Below are positions 1-9,235 of a stretch of DNA of 64,000 bases, in pieces. Within the stretch, counting starts at the first letter, position 1; the number at the start of each line of letters is the position of its first letter. Position numbers and translations under genes: made by a program. The DNA is from Moesziomyces globuligerus. Its lineage: Eukaryota > Basidiomycota > Ustilaginomycetes > Ustilaginales > Ustilaginaceae. The stretch covers positions 1,736,001-1,800,000 of the forward strand of contig JARVLF010000015.1 in assembly GCA_030849465.1 (NCBI GenBank). Reading direction: 5' to 3'. Below the pieces are notes generated by a model that saw only the letters and a program-made list of their open reading frames with translations, did not search any database and was not told the origin of the DNA.

Positions 1-2269
1 GTTCGTTTGCGCCTGCACCGTGACCGACGCCGACCGTCGACTGGGCCTGCCAGAGATCCCAGTAGAGTCCCTGGGTTTGCATGAGCTGGTCGTGCGTGCC
101 GACTTCGGCGACGCCGCCACCCTGGAGGACGATGATGTAGTCCGAGTCCGAGATGGTTCGGAGCCTATGCGCTACAAAGATGGCGGTTCGCTTCTGGTCG
201 AGCAGGTTAGCGTGGATGTTGCGCATGAGCTCGGTTTCGGTGTACGAGTCAAGAGCCGAAGTGGCCTCGTCGAAGAACAAGATGCTCGGATTCTTAAGCA
301 ACAGCCTTGCCACTGCGAGCCTCTGCTTCTCTCCTCCCGAGATCATCAGCCCGCGCTCGCCCACCTTGGTCGCGTATCCTTCGGGCAGATTCCTAACGAT
401 CTGATCCACCTTGGCGGCCTTTGCGGCGCGCTCGACATCGGCATCGCTCGCATCCAGACGTCCGTAGCGGATGTTGTGACGAATGTCGTCGTTGAAGAGC
501 GGCGTATCCTGCGGCACCACCCCGATATGCCTGCGGAGCGACTCGAGCGAAACCTTGGTGATGTCCTGACCGTCAATGTAGATCTTGCCAGACTGCGGCT
601 CGTAGAACCTAAACAGCAGACGGAAGATCGTGCTCTTGCCGCATCCCGACGGCCCGACAAAGGCGGTCTTGAAGCCCGCCGGCACAGTGAACGAGATGTT
701 GCGGAAGATGGGTCGGTCCGGATGGTAGCCGAAGGTCACGTTTTCGAACCTGATCTCACCGCCCTTGACCTGAAGCGGAGGAGCCTCGGCCTGCTCCTTG
801 ACGGCGACATTGACGTTTTCGAGGTTGAACATGGTCTCCATGTCGATGAGGCTCTGTCGGAGCTCGCGGTAGACGGTGCCGAGGAAATTGAGCGGAAGCG
901 AAAGCTGGAAGACGAGCTGGTTGACCATGACGAGATCGCCTACGGTCATGGTGCCGTTGGTGACGCCCTGGGCGGCGAGCAGCATCATGACCGTGAGACT
1001 GGTGCTGAAAATGGCGTTCTGGCCCGAGTTCAAGGCGGCGAGCGAGGTGGCGACCTTGATCGACGACTTTTCGTAGTCGGCGAGCGCCGCGTCGTACTTT
1101 GCGATCTCGTGCTTCTCGTTGTTAAAGTACTTGACCGCCTCGTAGTTGAGCAGGCTGTCGACCGAGGTGGTGGCGGCGCGGTTGTCTGCGGCGTTGGCCT
1201 CCTTGCGGAAGCGGGTACGCCAGCTCGTGGTGCGGATGGTGAACCACGCGTAGGCAGCCATGGTGATGGCGGTGACGGCCGCGAAGCTGGGTCCGCACTT
1301 GTACGAGAGGATGCCGCAGACCATGGAGATCTCGAGCGCCGTGGGGACGATGTGGAAGACGATGCTGGTGAGCAGGAAGGAGATACCCTTGGTACCTCGA
1401 TCGATGGCACGCGTCAGTCCACCCGTCTGGCGGGTGAGATGCCAGCCGAGGTCGAGCGCGAGGAGGTGGGTGAAGACGGACTTGGCCACGCGGCGGATGG
1501 AGCGCTGAGCGACGTTGGCGAAGACGGCGTTGCGGAGCTCGGAGAAGGCGGCGGCGCCGACACGTGCGAGGCCGTAGCCGAGGACGGCGCTACCGGCGAC
1601 GACCCAAACGGTGTTGGGATTGGTCATGTCGAGGGGCGCGTTGACGTAGTCGTTGAGACGGTCTACGATGGCCTTGAAGAAGAAGGGGACCTGGACGTTG
1701 AGCAGCTTGCCTCCGACGAGGAGGGCGAGGGCGAGGACGACGCGCTGCTTGGTGCCAAAGTCGCCCTTAGGCCAGACGTACTGGATGAGCTTCTTGATGA
1801 TGGCCCAGTCGACCATGCGCTGCTCCTTGAGCGTCTTTTGTCCGCCGTTGAGGTTGAGTGGGTCGTCGCCATCGGGCTGCTTCTTTGCCTCCGTCGTCTT
1901 TGGAGCAGCGGGACTTGATGGACTCGCTCCTGCGGATGACGGAGCAGCTGCTGATGATGCTACGGTCTTGGCTGTTGCATTTTGAGCTTCCCTGGAGGGC
2001 TGGGTCGGGTTGGCAGACTCGTTGCTTTCGCTTCCGGCCGCCATGTGGCGGTACGACCTGAGTTTTGTGGCATACTGTCCGGGCTGCAGAAGGAGGGCAG
2101 CTCTCGAGGGTCGAGACAGAGTGGCGAGAGTGTTTCTTGGCGTGACCGAAGAGATCGAGGAGAAGGCGCGCGATCGAAAGTATGCCGAGAGGTGGGAAGA
2201 GACGGGCGAGGTAGCCGAGGATCGCGCCTGAAGCGGCGACAAGGGGAGCCGCCGGATGGCGACCCGCAT
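1..2269 (-). CDS. ATM1: Mitochondrial iron-sulfur cluster ABC transporter ATM1 (3' end cut off by window edge)
   Basis: Half-type ABC exporter of the inner mitochondrial membrane. In the known family it exports a glutathione-linked sulfur/iron-sulfur precursor to the cytosol for cytosolic and nuclear Fe-S assembly. Read on the minus strand, the only in-frame ATG is at 2269. It is followed by about 75 residues rich in Arg, Ser and Ala and poor in acidic residues, as expected of a mitochondrial presequence. Next come a hydrophilic Ala/Ser linker and the membrane domain (about residues 140-430), which carries the Atm1-type signature [11 protein letters not shown]. The ATPase domain has Walker [10 protein letters not shown] (K545), the signature MISGGEKQR, Walker [13 protein letters not shown] and the H-loop AHRL. 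About 756 codons are present and the end (DLWQAQ) suggests only a short C-terminal tail lies outside the window. It is uninterrupted, so no intron is needed. Confidence 0.95.
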   Translation of the reverse strand, partial: MRVAIRRLPLSPLQARSSATSPVSSHLSAYFRSRAFSSISSVTPRNTLATLSRPSRAALLLQPGQYATKLRSYRHMAAGSESNESANPTQPSREAQNATAKTVASSAAAPSSAGASPSSPAAPKTTEAKKQPDGDDPLNLNGGQKTLKEQRMVDWAIIKKLIQYVWPKGDFGTKQRVVLALALLVGGKLLNVQVPFFFKAIVDRLNDYVNAPLDMTNPNTVWVVAGSAVLGYGLARVGAAAFSELRNAVFANVAQRSIRRVAKSVFTHLLALDLGWHLTRQTGGLTRAIDRGTKGISFLLTSIVFHIVPTALEISMVCGILSYKCGPSFAAVTAITMAAYAWFTIRTTSWRTRFRKEANAADNRAATTSVDSLLNYEAVKYFNNEKHEIAKYDAALADYEKSSIKVATSLAALNSGQNAIFSTSLTVMMLLAAQGVTNGTMTVGDLVMVNQLVFQLSLPLNFLGTVYRELRQSLIDMETMFNLENVNVAVKEQAEAPPLQVKGGEIRFENVTFGYHPDRPIFRNISFTVPAGFKTAFVGPSGCGKSTIFRLLFRFYEPQSGKIYIDGQDITKVSLESLRRHIGVVPQDTPLFNDDIRHNIRYGRLDASDADVERAAKAAKVDQIVRNLPEGYATKVGERGLMISGGEKQRLAVARLLLKNPSILFFDEATSALDSYTETELMRNIHANLLDQKRTAIFVAHRLRTISDSDYIIVLQGGGVAEVGTHDQLMQTQGLYWDLWQAQSTVGVGHGAGANE

Positions 2270-3985
2270 TGTGAAGGAGGCAGCCGAAGGAGCGGGCTGA
2301 GTAACGCCTTTGTGGGGTAGTTCGAGGACGATTGCCGGCGCAGACCGATGAAGGGGTGTTGGTCGTGGATCTTCGTAGGAGAGAGGAGCGCCGCACGGGC
2401 AAGTACAGCAGGCGGAGAGCGGTGCTTCCGACTTCCGGCGATTCGGTCAGTGGTGGGCAGCGGGGCGCATGACGCCCTCGCGTGCTCCGATGGCATCAGC
2501 GCTCGCTGCCTCACGCATCCTCATGTGGAGAAGCCGCGTCAAGAAGATTCAAACGCCCGTGGAGCACGTCAGCCCGAGCGGTTCATCGAATGTGGACCTC
2601 GAGGGTTACAGATAGATTTCCTTGATTTGTTCGGATCATAGGCGTAACACGCGAACCAAAAATTTTCGGCGTCGTCTGTCAGTGCCATTCGGCGAATTTC
2701 GACTCGCAAGCATACGGCGGTCGGTGGCTGAGTTGAAAAGCGCGTGTTGTGCAGCTGAGCGTGTTCTGCCCTCGGCGTGGGCGGCATCGGAACTCGACAG
2801 GCAGGCCGAGGCGTCGAGCAACACTCGAGACACGGCCAAGAAATGCAAGGCTGCTTTTGCCAGATTAGGCGGTGCAAGGCGGCCAGGCAAGGCGGCCCTG
2901 CCAAGTCGCTCGGCAAATGTCGCGCAGCGCCAGCACTGGTTTGGCTTCGCTCCTCTTTTGCTCTGCTTGGCCTCGCCAAGTTTATTGTTTGCTTTTCGGC
3001 TGCCCGTTTGCGCACTGCGACCGCGTGGATCGGATCGGCTTCGCAGAACGTCCTATCTCGGCACCTGCACATGCGACGCAGAAGGACACATAGACACACA
3101 CACACGCACACAACATGGTCGCAGACGTGGCTACCAGTCAGCCTCGTCGACGCTCTACCGCCGCCTGCCAAGTGCCAAGGGTGCTGGGCGACGACTTGGT
3201 TTGATGCGGCCTGCATGTGGTGCACGGCCGGAGCGCATGATCCGCCACTCTGCCCGGTCCGGCGTGGCGCCCTCCCCCTCTGGCAATCCCAGCCGTCTGA
3301 TTCCGACACATGCCCGTGCCCGGCCTAGCCATGCTCCTCCGCGTCGTGCTATCCAGCTCCGCTCCCGTCAGTCGCCCTCGAAACCTCGGCAGAACAAATC
3401 TCCTGTCCGGCGTCCTGGCTCCCCTTCCATCCCTTGGCAACCCCTGCCACGCCTCGATGAGGTCGATCCGAACGAAAACAATAGTCCCAGTCCACGCTTC
3501 CTTCCCTACCATCCAAGTTCGACTCACCGTCCTTCTGCTGCATTGCTCCCTTGTCCATTGTCAGCCAACGCTAAACTGGAAGCTTTCACAATCTTCAGCT
3601 CCTTCTCTTCGCTCCACGACCCTGGACCCTGTACCGAGCACAGCCATCGACGTCGCCAAGGCAGTTCTCCTTTGGTTCGCACCCAGCGACGTTCGACCCG
3701 GCGTCTCCTAACCAGCACGGCACCTTCGCTTCCAAAACAGATATCAACTCCCCTTCCAGCTGCATCCCTATGCTCTTCCGTCAGCCACGGTCTTGACAGC
3801 ATCCTGTTTCGTAAAGCGACGCCAACCTTGGCCGGCCCGACCGCTAGTGCTGCTTGACCCACAACATCCTCGCCAGCTCCGGCCTTGGCGCACAGTGCAA
3901 TCATATCGCCTTTCAGCCCGGTAGAGGTCAAAGAGTGCGCTGGCGATCTCGTCCTATGCATGCGAGCTTGGGCGGTGTGCACAAG
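2270..3985. other. Intergenic: divergent upstream region of ATM1 and the secreted hydrolase
   Basis: About 1.7 kb with no gene I can support. The open frames here are low in complexity and match no family. A short CA tract lies near 3094. From about 3310 to 3850 the plus strand becomes pyrimidine-rich, typical of a fungal promoter/5' leader feeding the hydrolase gene at 3986. The ATM1 promoter must also lie here because the genes are head to head. Confidence 0.6.
3094..3112. repeat. (AC)n microsatellite with one interruption
   Basis: An alternating A/C run of about 19 bases broken by one G, lying in the divergent ATM1/hydrolase spacer. Short and likely length-variable. No function inferred. 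Confidence 0.85.
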
Positions 3986-5332
3986 ATGTTCAACCTCGCG
4001 CAGCTGCTGCTCCTCCTGGTAGCAACTGCGCTCACCTTCTCCACCTCTGCACACGCTTGGGACTGGCTGCCCGCCACGGACAGCAATCGCACGCTCGATA
4101 CCACCTTTGTCGTCAAGGCCTCGCCGCCCTCGCCCTACACGCTCGCCGCTCTCAACGACACGCAGCTCCAGTCGCTCAACGCAACCGACTTCTACCTATA
4201 CAACTACATCACCACCGGCTACGATGCCACCAAGGTCCAGCGCGCCGTCATCATGCTCCACGGCCTCGGCCGCGATGCGTGGTCCTACTTTGACCAGACC
4301 CACCAGGCACTCCTCAACGCCACTTCGCGCAAGGAGAGGGGCACGCAGCGTGCACGCCTGAGCGCCGACGAGGTGGTCATCATGGCGCCCATCTTCCTCA
4401 ACCAGGAGGACCCGGGCTCGTACCCCGTCGATGCCGACAAGAACCCCACCTCCAACGCGCTCGTCTGGAACCGAAGCGACTGGGCCGAGGGCGCCGACTC
4501 GATCTTTCCTGCTACCATCAACGATACGAGCGGAGGGCCACCGTTTGCGTCGCCGGGAGTGTCGTCGTTCGAGGCGCTCGATACTGCCGTGGGTCGCTTC
4601 GCCAACAAGACGCTCTTCCCCAATCTCAACACCATCATCGTCGCCGGCCACAGCTTGGGCGCCCAGATGGTGCAGCGCTACGCGCTCATCGGAGCCGTAC
4701 CCTCGGGCACCGTTCCCGTGCACTTTGTCGTCGCCAACCCGGGCTCGTTTGCCTACCTTACCGAATGGCGTCCACGCGCCTACGACAGGTGCGCCGACAC
4801 GTTTAACAACTGGAAGTTTGGCCTCAACGCCTACACGCAGTCGTATCTGTCCGACTTTCTCGCCGTCTCGCTCGACTCGACCAACGACGTCGAGAGCGTC
4901 GTGCAGAGGTACCGCAAGCGCATCGTCTCGTACCTCTTTGGGCTCGCCGATCACGGCAAGGGCGATACGAGGTGCGAGGCGCTTGCGCAGGGCACCACGC
5001 ATCTGGGCAGGGGAAGAAACTTTGTCCAACATCTGACCCAGATGGATGGAGGTTTCCCCGCCACTCATTCGGTCAACTACATCGCCAACGTCTCCCATGA
5101 TGGGCTTGGCATGTTTCAGAGCAAGGCCGGTTTAGAGAGGCTGTTCTACATCAACCTCAACGGCACAGAGACTCCGACCGCCGTGGGCGACGATGACCAG
5201 AGCACAAAGCAGTGGACTCAGGTCAGGAAGGGCGCTCAACACTCGGCCGCCGTGCCGGCCATCGCTGGTGCAAAGTGGTCGATAGGTGTCGCAGCAGCGT
5301 TGGGCGCCGTGGTCGCAGCGAGCTTCGCATGA
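3986..5332 (+). CDS. Secreted alpha/beta-hydrolase fold protein, possible GPI anchor
   Basis: Predicted 448-residue extracellular or cell-wall hydrolase; substrate unknown. The start at 3986 gives a classic signal peptide (MFNLAQLLLLLVATALTF, then Ser/Ala and cleavage near AHA-W). In-frame upstream ATGs at 3854 and 3956 would bury that signal and were not used. The fold is supported by an early strand with VIMLHGLGRDAW (oxyanion region) and the nucleophile elbow AGHSLGAQ, giving candidate nucleophile S223. A late His in NVSHDGLGMF (H371) is a candidate for the catalytic triad; I could not assign the acid. Several N-x-S/T sites fit a secretory protein. The last about 20 residues are hydrophobic (GVAAALGAVVAASFA) with no basic tail, compatible with a GPI-anchor signal (inference). 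Looks like a poly(aspartic/hydroxyalkanoate) hydrolase-like or esterase fold, but no specific family is claimed. Confidence 0.8.
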   Translation: MFNLAQLLLLLVATALTFSTSAHAWDWLPATDSNRTLDTTFVVKASPPSPYTLAALNDTQLQSLNATDFYLYNYITTGYDATKVQRAVIMLHGLGRDAWSYFDQTHQALLNATSRKERGTQRARLSADEVVIMAPIFLNQEDPGSYPVDADKNPTSNALVWNRSDWAEGADSIFPATINDTSGGPPFASPGVSSFEALDTAVGRFANKTLFPNLNTIIVAGHSLGAQMVQRYALIGAVPSGTVPVHFVVANPGSFAYLTEWRPRAYDRCADTFNNWKFGLNAYTQSYLSDFLAVSLDSTNDVESVVQRYRKRIVSYLFGLADHGKGDTRCEALAQGTTHLGRGRNFVQHLTQMDGGFPATHSVNYIANVSHDGLGMFQSKAGLERLFYINLNGTETPTAVGDDDQSTKQWTQVRKGAQHSAAVPAIAGAKWSIGVAAALGAVVAASFA

Positions 5333-5715
5333 ACAATCTTTGACAGTGGACTTTGGATAGGCTTTTTCTCCTGTAATGTAGCATAGAGCGCGGTAGCGCA
5401 ATCACGGTTCGAATGCAGTCCTGAGATTGAACAGTGTGAACGGCGAGATCGGTTCTACAGAGACGGCTGACGTATGAGCGGGAGAGCGGCCCGCACAAAT
5501 GGGCGGGTCTTCATATGGTGGGCTGCATCGAGAAATGGAGAGAACAGGGCTGGGCGCTTTGCGTGCTTCCAGCCAACAGCGGGAAATGCGGTTGGATTGC
5601 CGCGGTGGGATGTCGGCTATCTGTCTGGCCTCCACATGAAGGGGAGCGTCGCACGAGCTCGACGCTTGGGTATGAGCGTCTCGACGATGATGCTCACACG
5701 CCTCGGGGACTCGTG
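5333..5715. other. Intergenic: hydrolase 3' region and Pol X upstream region
   Basis: 383 bases between two same-strand genes. The Pol X frame is open upstream to 5515, but that stretch matches nothing and the BRCT-like domain starts after the ATG at 5716. No terminator or other element is recognisable. Confidence 0.55.
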
Positions 5716-7419
5716 ATGTCGGGAGCAGCTGTCGAGGCTGTGCGGTACCAGGACCGGATCGGCTCGCTCTCGCGCACCGACAGCCGTGCGGCGCGGGTGC
5801 TCTCGCAGTCGACGCGCGTGCACGTCCTCCGCGACAAGCTCGACGACGCTGCCGCCACGCAGCTCGAACTCATCGCACAGGGCCTCGGTGCCCAGATCAC
5901 CTCGTCGCCTGATGCGGCCAACATCGTCGTCACCGCACTCAGAGCACCCAAGCGCATCCGCAAGCACTTCGTCGACGATGACCTCAATATCTTTTCCGCC
6001 CCCGAAGCGGGTCGTCAGAAGAGCGATGCCGTCGATGCGCCCTTGGGCGGCGGCAGGGACTGGCGAAGATTCGTCGTGGCTCCGCAGTGGATCCATGCCG
6101 TCAAGGAGCAGGGGACGCTGGTGGATCCTGACAGATATCCAGCCGTACCAGCCCGGCCTGACCCAGCGGTAGGGGAGGTAAGGAAGAGGAAACGCAGCCC
6201 GATCTCTCCGTCCGCAGCGCCAAAGGCTAGCGAGGAACTGCCGGTGTACCAGCCTCTGGAGCTCCCCGTGGGCGTTCCTGCCTGGTCGAACACGCGGTAC
6301 GCCTGCCGTCGACCCTCGCCGCTCAAATGTCCCAACCAGGCGCTCGTCGAGGAGCTCGAGCTGATCCGCAACGAGCGTCGGCTCACGGGCGACACGTACG
6401 CCGAGATGGCCTACATGCGCGCCATCTCGGCACTCAAAGCCTACCCCTTCCACATCCCCGACGTGCGCCTCGACGGCAGCGCGTCCTCTGAGCTGCTCGA
6501 GCTGCTCGAGCTGCGGCTCGCCGAGGTGGAGAAGCTCAAGGGCGTGGGCAAGAAGGTCTTTTCGCTCGTGCGGCAGTTCTACGCCTCTGCACCGGCCGGG
6601 GCCGAGGCGAGGATCGTCGAGGCCAAGGTCATCCAGCGCGATAGGGCGGTGTATGTGATGAATGCGTTTACGGAGCTGTATGGGATCGGACCCATCGGAG
6701 CGCGCGAGGCGTACAATGCAGGAGCCAGGTCGTTCCAGGATGTGCTCGAAAGGGGCAAGTCGTTGGCGACGCATCTGACCGCCAAGGAGTCGGTGCGGAT
6801 CTTGGAGGATCTGCGAGAGCCGATTGGACGGCTCGAGTGCGAGAGGGTGGCAGAGCAGATCATGGCGCTGCTCACGCCGCTGCTGCAAGGCAGTCAAGTC
6901 GCCTGGCAGATCTGTGGAGGATATCGACGTGGCAAGCAACGCACCTACGATCTGGACATCATCATTGGCCATACCAGCACTGCGTCGCGCACACTCCACG
7001 TCGAGCTCCTCGACGGCATGAAGCGCCGCGGCCTTATCACGCACATTGTCAACATCTCGACTCCGCATCCCTCCTTCGAGCTCGATACGGACGCAGCGCC
7101 GTCGGCTGTACATATGGACATTGCGAATATCGTCGTCCTACCCCCGCCGGCGGACGGAAAGAGGTCGATCCATCGCCGTGTCGACCTCGTCTTTTGCCCC
7201 CTCCATGTCTACGGGGCTACTGTGCTCGGATGGACAGGCAGCCTGACGTTCGAACGCGATCTCCGCCTCTGGGCACGCGACAAGGGCTTCAACTTCTCCT
7301 TTGACGGCGTGACCAATCTGGCCGAAAACAGCCTCGTCCCCACGCGCACCGAACAGGACGTCTTTGACCTCCTCCAACTCCCCTACATGCCACCGGAATG
7401 GCGCAACTGCGACGCCTGA
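5716..7419 (+). CDS. POL4: Family-X DNA polymerase, Pol mu/TdT-like (Pol4)
   Basis: Gap-filling DNA polymerase of 567 residues, expected to act in the nucleus in non-homologous end joining and short-gap repair. Order of parts: an N-terminal BRCT-like region (about residues 30-140, ending in a W-I strand segment), a basic linker, the 8-kDa/helix-hairpin-helix portion (LKGVGKK; YGIGPIGAREAY), then the palm. The palm carries GGYRRGK followed by YDLDIIIGH (D412 and D414) and RRVDLVF (D490), the three metal-binding aspartates. The thumb segment reads VLGWTGSLTFERDLRLWA. The GW in place of the YF of Pol beta/lambda is the Pol mu/TdT signature. The ATG at 5716 was chosen because upstream codons have no counterpart in the family. 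No intron is needed. Its tail faces SED5, 82 bases away. Confidence 0.9.
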   Translation: MSGAAVEAVRYQDRIGSLSRTDSRAARVLSQSTRVHVLRDKLDDAAATQLELIAQGLGAQITSSPDAANIVVTALRAPKRIRKHFVDDDLNIFSAPEAGRQKSDAVDAPLGGGRDWRRFVVAPQWIHAVKEQGTLVDPDRYPAVPARPDPAVGEVRKRKRSPISPSAAPKASEELPVYQPLELPVGVPAWSNTRYACRRPSPLKCPNQALVEELELIRNERRLTGDTYAEMAYMRAISALKAYPFHIPDVRLDGSASSELLELLELRLAEVEKLKGVGKKVFSLVRQFYASAPAGAEARIVEAKVIQRDRAVYVMNAFTELYGIGPIGAREAYNAGARSFQDVLERGKSLATHLTAKESVRILEDLREPIGRLECERVAEQIMALLTPLLQGSQVAWQICGGYRRGKQRTYDLDIIIGHTSTASRTLHVELLDGMKRRGLITHIVNISTPHPSFELDTDAAPSAVHMDIANIVVLPPPADGKRSIHRRVDLVFCPLHVYGATVLGWTGSLTFERDLRLWARDKGFNFSFDGVTNLAENSLVPTRTEQDVFDLLQLPYMPPEWRNCDA

Positions 7420-7501
7420 TACCCACAAACCTACACACGCCCCCGAGTATCTGCTTTTTCTCTTATTCGCCGTCTCGCCTCTTTGCCCCACCGATGCTGG
7501 T

Positions 7502-8782
7502 CTAGGATACCAAGATAAATACTGCACCAAAGGAAGCAAAACGTACGGAATCAGAACGATCATCCTTCTCACCGAAGCCACGTCGAGCAAAAGGCGGCAG
7601 GCACTTACGCAGGAAGAAGACGATGAGGACGCCAAAGATCTTGAGCATGAGCCATCGGTTGCTCGAGACCGATGCGTAGTACTTGAGCAGTTCTCGCTGT
7701 GCGCCGCCGACGTTGTCGACGACTTCCATCACGTTGTCGTCGATGCGCTGGACGGTCTCGCGCTGCTCGGCGACCATGTGGGCGAGTTGGGAGAAGATCT
7801 GGCCGAGCTCGGAGATGGTGCTCTCGATGCTCTCGATGGCCGAGCTGCGCTGCTGCATGTAGTTGTTCTGCTGCGTGTCCATGAGCTGCATCTGCATGTA
7901 CTGTTCGCCTCCCGCCGCATTGTTGCCGTTGCCCATATCGAGCGCGAGGAAGTCGCCATCCGACCCGGGAGGCGGCGCCTTGCCCTTGCCCTTGGGATCG
8001 TATCCGTCCGAGGACGCCGAATGTTGGAGCGCCGGATTGAGCGGCGAGGGCGCGGTGCGATGCGCCATGGCCGAGGCGGTGCGCGCGGGATTGTACAGCG
8101 GCGAGTCTGGGCGTGGCGGAGCAGAGCCCGGTTTTCCGCGCGAACGAAGCACTACGATCCCAGTCAGTCATCAGTCCACGCCGCCAACTACAGCGATGCC
8201 AGCACGGCGATGGGAAAGCAACTTACCCGAGTTCTCCGCCGGTGGCAGTCCTGGTGCTGAATTCGAATACATGAACTGTTCGCTGCGGTCCTTGGACGCC
8301 TTCATGTTCTGCGTCCGAACTTCGAGGATGTCCTGGAACGAGGTTGTGGCGCCGGCGAGCTTGGTCTGGAGGAGCGTGACCACGTTGCCGCGGTGCTCCT
8401 CGGCGCGGTCGGTGGGCTTGCCCGAGCGGTTGGCCTTGTTGAACGCCTGGAGCTCGGCGAGCTGCTTGTTGATGGCGGCAATGTCGTGCTTAATGATGTA
8501 CGTCAGCTCCGAGATCTCGACGGGCCGGTCGTCGAAGAGCGTCTTGCGGCGCGCCAGTTGCGCGAGGCGCTGGAGCTTGCCGGTGGTCGAGGCGATGTCT
8601 TTGCCGATGGCCTGGGCGCGGCGCGCGAACTCGCCCTTGGGCGACGAGCCGGCAGCGTTGAGCAGCTTCTGTTTGGATGGTGGTTGCGAGGAGCGCGAGG
8701 CGATCGACTCGACCAGGCCCTGGAACTCGGACGTCCGGTCCTTGACCGACTGGCCGTAGTACGAGGTGGGTGTATACGACAT
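7502..8782 (-). CDS. SED5: Syntaxin-5 family t-SNARE SED5 (three exons)
   Basis: Qa-SNARE of the cis-Golgi that drives ER-Golgi and intra-Golgi membrane fusion. Exons on the minus strand: 8782-8227, 8151-7609 and 7521-7502, joined by GTAAGT...TAG and GTAAGT...GCAG introns of 75 and 87 nt. The total is 372 codons plus stop. The N-terminal KDRTSEF peptide is the Sly1-binding element of Sed5; here it is preceded by about 13 extra residues starting MSYTPTSYY. An Habc-like helical region follows, then the SNARE helix (SAIESIESTISELGQIFSQLA, with the zero-layer Gln in GQIFSQLA), then the membrane anchor LMLKIFGVLIVFFL-LFILVS. The last exon is only 20 nt and encodes the end of the anchor. Its intron is a multiple of three and has no stop (see findings). 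Confidence 0.93.
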
Positions 8783-8909
8783 GGTCGCCAGACCGAACGC
8801 AAGGCCGTCGGTGAGCGCGAGTGCTGTGGGGCGGAGCTGGTTGCGGTTAGCAGAGCAGTGCGTTGGCCAAGAAGATGAGATGGTGAGGAGCAGTGGCGTC
8901 GTAGGTGTG

Positions 8910-8944
8910 GCAGGTGCGGCAGGTGCGGCAGGTGCGGCAGGTGG
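8910..8944. repeat. 9-bp minisatellite, about four copies
   Basis: Unit GCAGGTGCG, three perfect copies plus a partial fourth. It lies about 130 bases upstream of the SED5 start on its 5' side. Confidence 0.9.
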
Positions 8945-9143
8945 AGAAGGTGATGCGGTGGAGTGTGTGAGAGTGAGCTGTGCACGTCGACAGGCGAGAG
9001 AGCCGCGGAGAGGACAGGTGTTGTGCCTGAAAGAATTAATCGCATCATGTTTGATTTCGCTTTTCTCTGAGATATTGGTTGCACGGCCCCAGCTTTTTTG
9101 GTCGATTGAGCCGAGGTGGAGGAAAGGTAGCTTTGCTTCCGTT

Positions 9144-9186
9144 CGCCTTGCGCTCGCCTTGCGCTCGCCTTGCGCTCGCCTTGCGA
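9144..9186. repeat. 11-bp minisatellite, four copies
   Basis: Unit CGCCTTGCGCT repeated from 9144, 9155, 9166 and 9177 (the last copy is diverged at its end). It ends 49 bases before the CUS2 start codon, so it is probably in the 5' leader or core promoter. Confidence 0.92.
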
Positions 9187-9235
9187 CCACACTTCCAGCT
9201 CTCACCTTGCTATCCTCGCTCGGTCGTCGCGAGCA

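Larger units (their letters stand above)
8783..9235. promoter_or_regulatory. Divergent SED5/CUS2 spacer with two minisatellites
   Basis: 453 bases between two head-to-head genes, so it must hold both promoters. It contains a 9-bp and an 11-bp tandem array (listed separately) and a short AT-rich patch near 9030-9075. No conserved binding site is claimed. Confidence 0.6.

Noticed and set aside
20..1918. 632-codon plus-strand open frame
   Set aside because: Antisense shadow of ATM1. The minus strand shows all ABC transporter motifs; the plus-strand translation is Glu/Asp/Val/Gly-rich with no family.
2622..3857. 411-codon plus-strand open frame before the hydrolase
   Set aside because: No ATG-initiated family sequence; the translation is Arg/Ser/Pro-rich and lies in a pyrimidine-rich leader.
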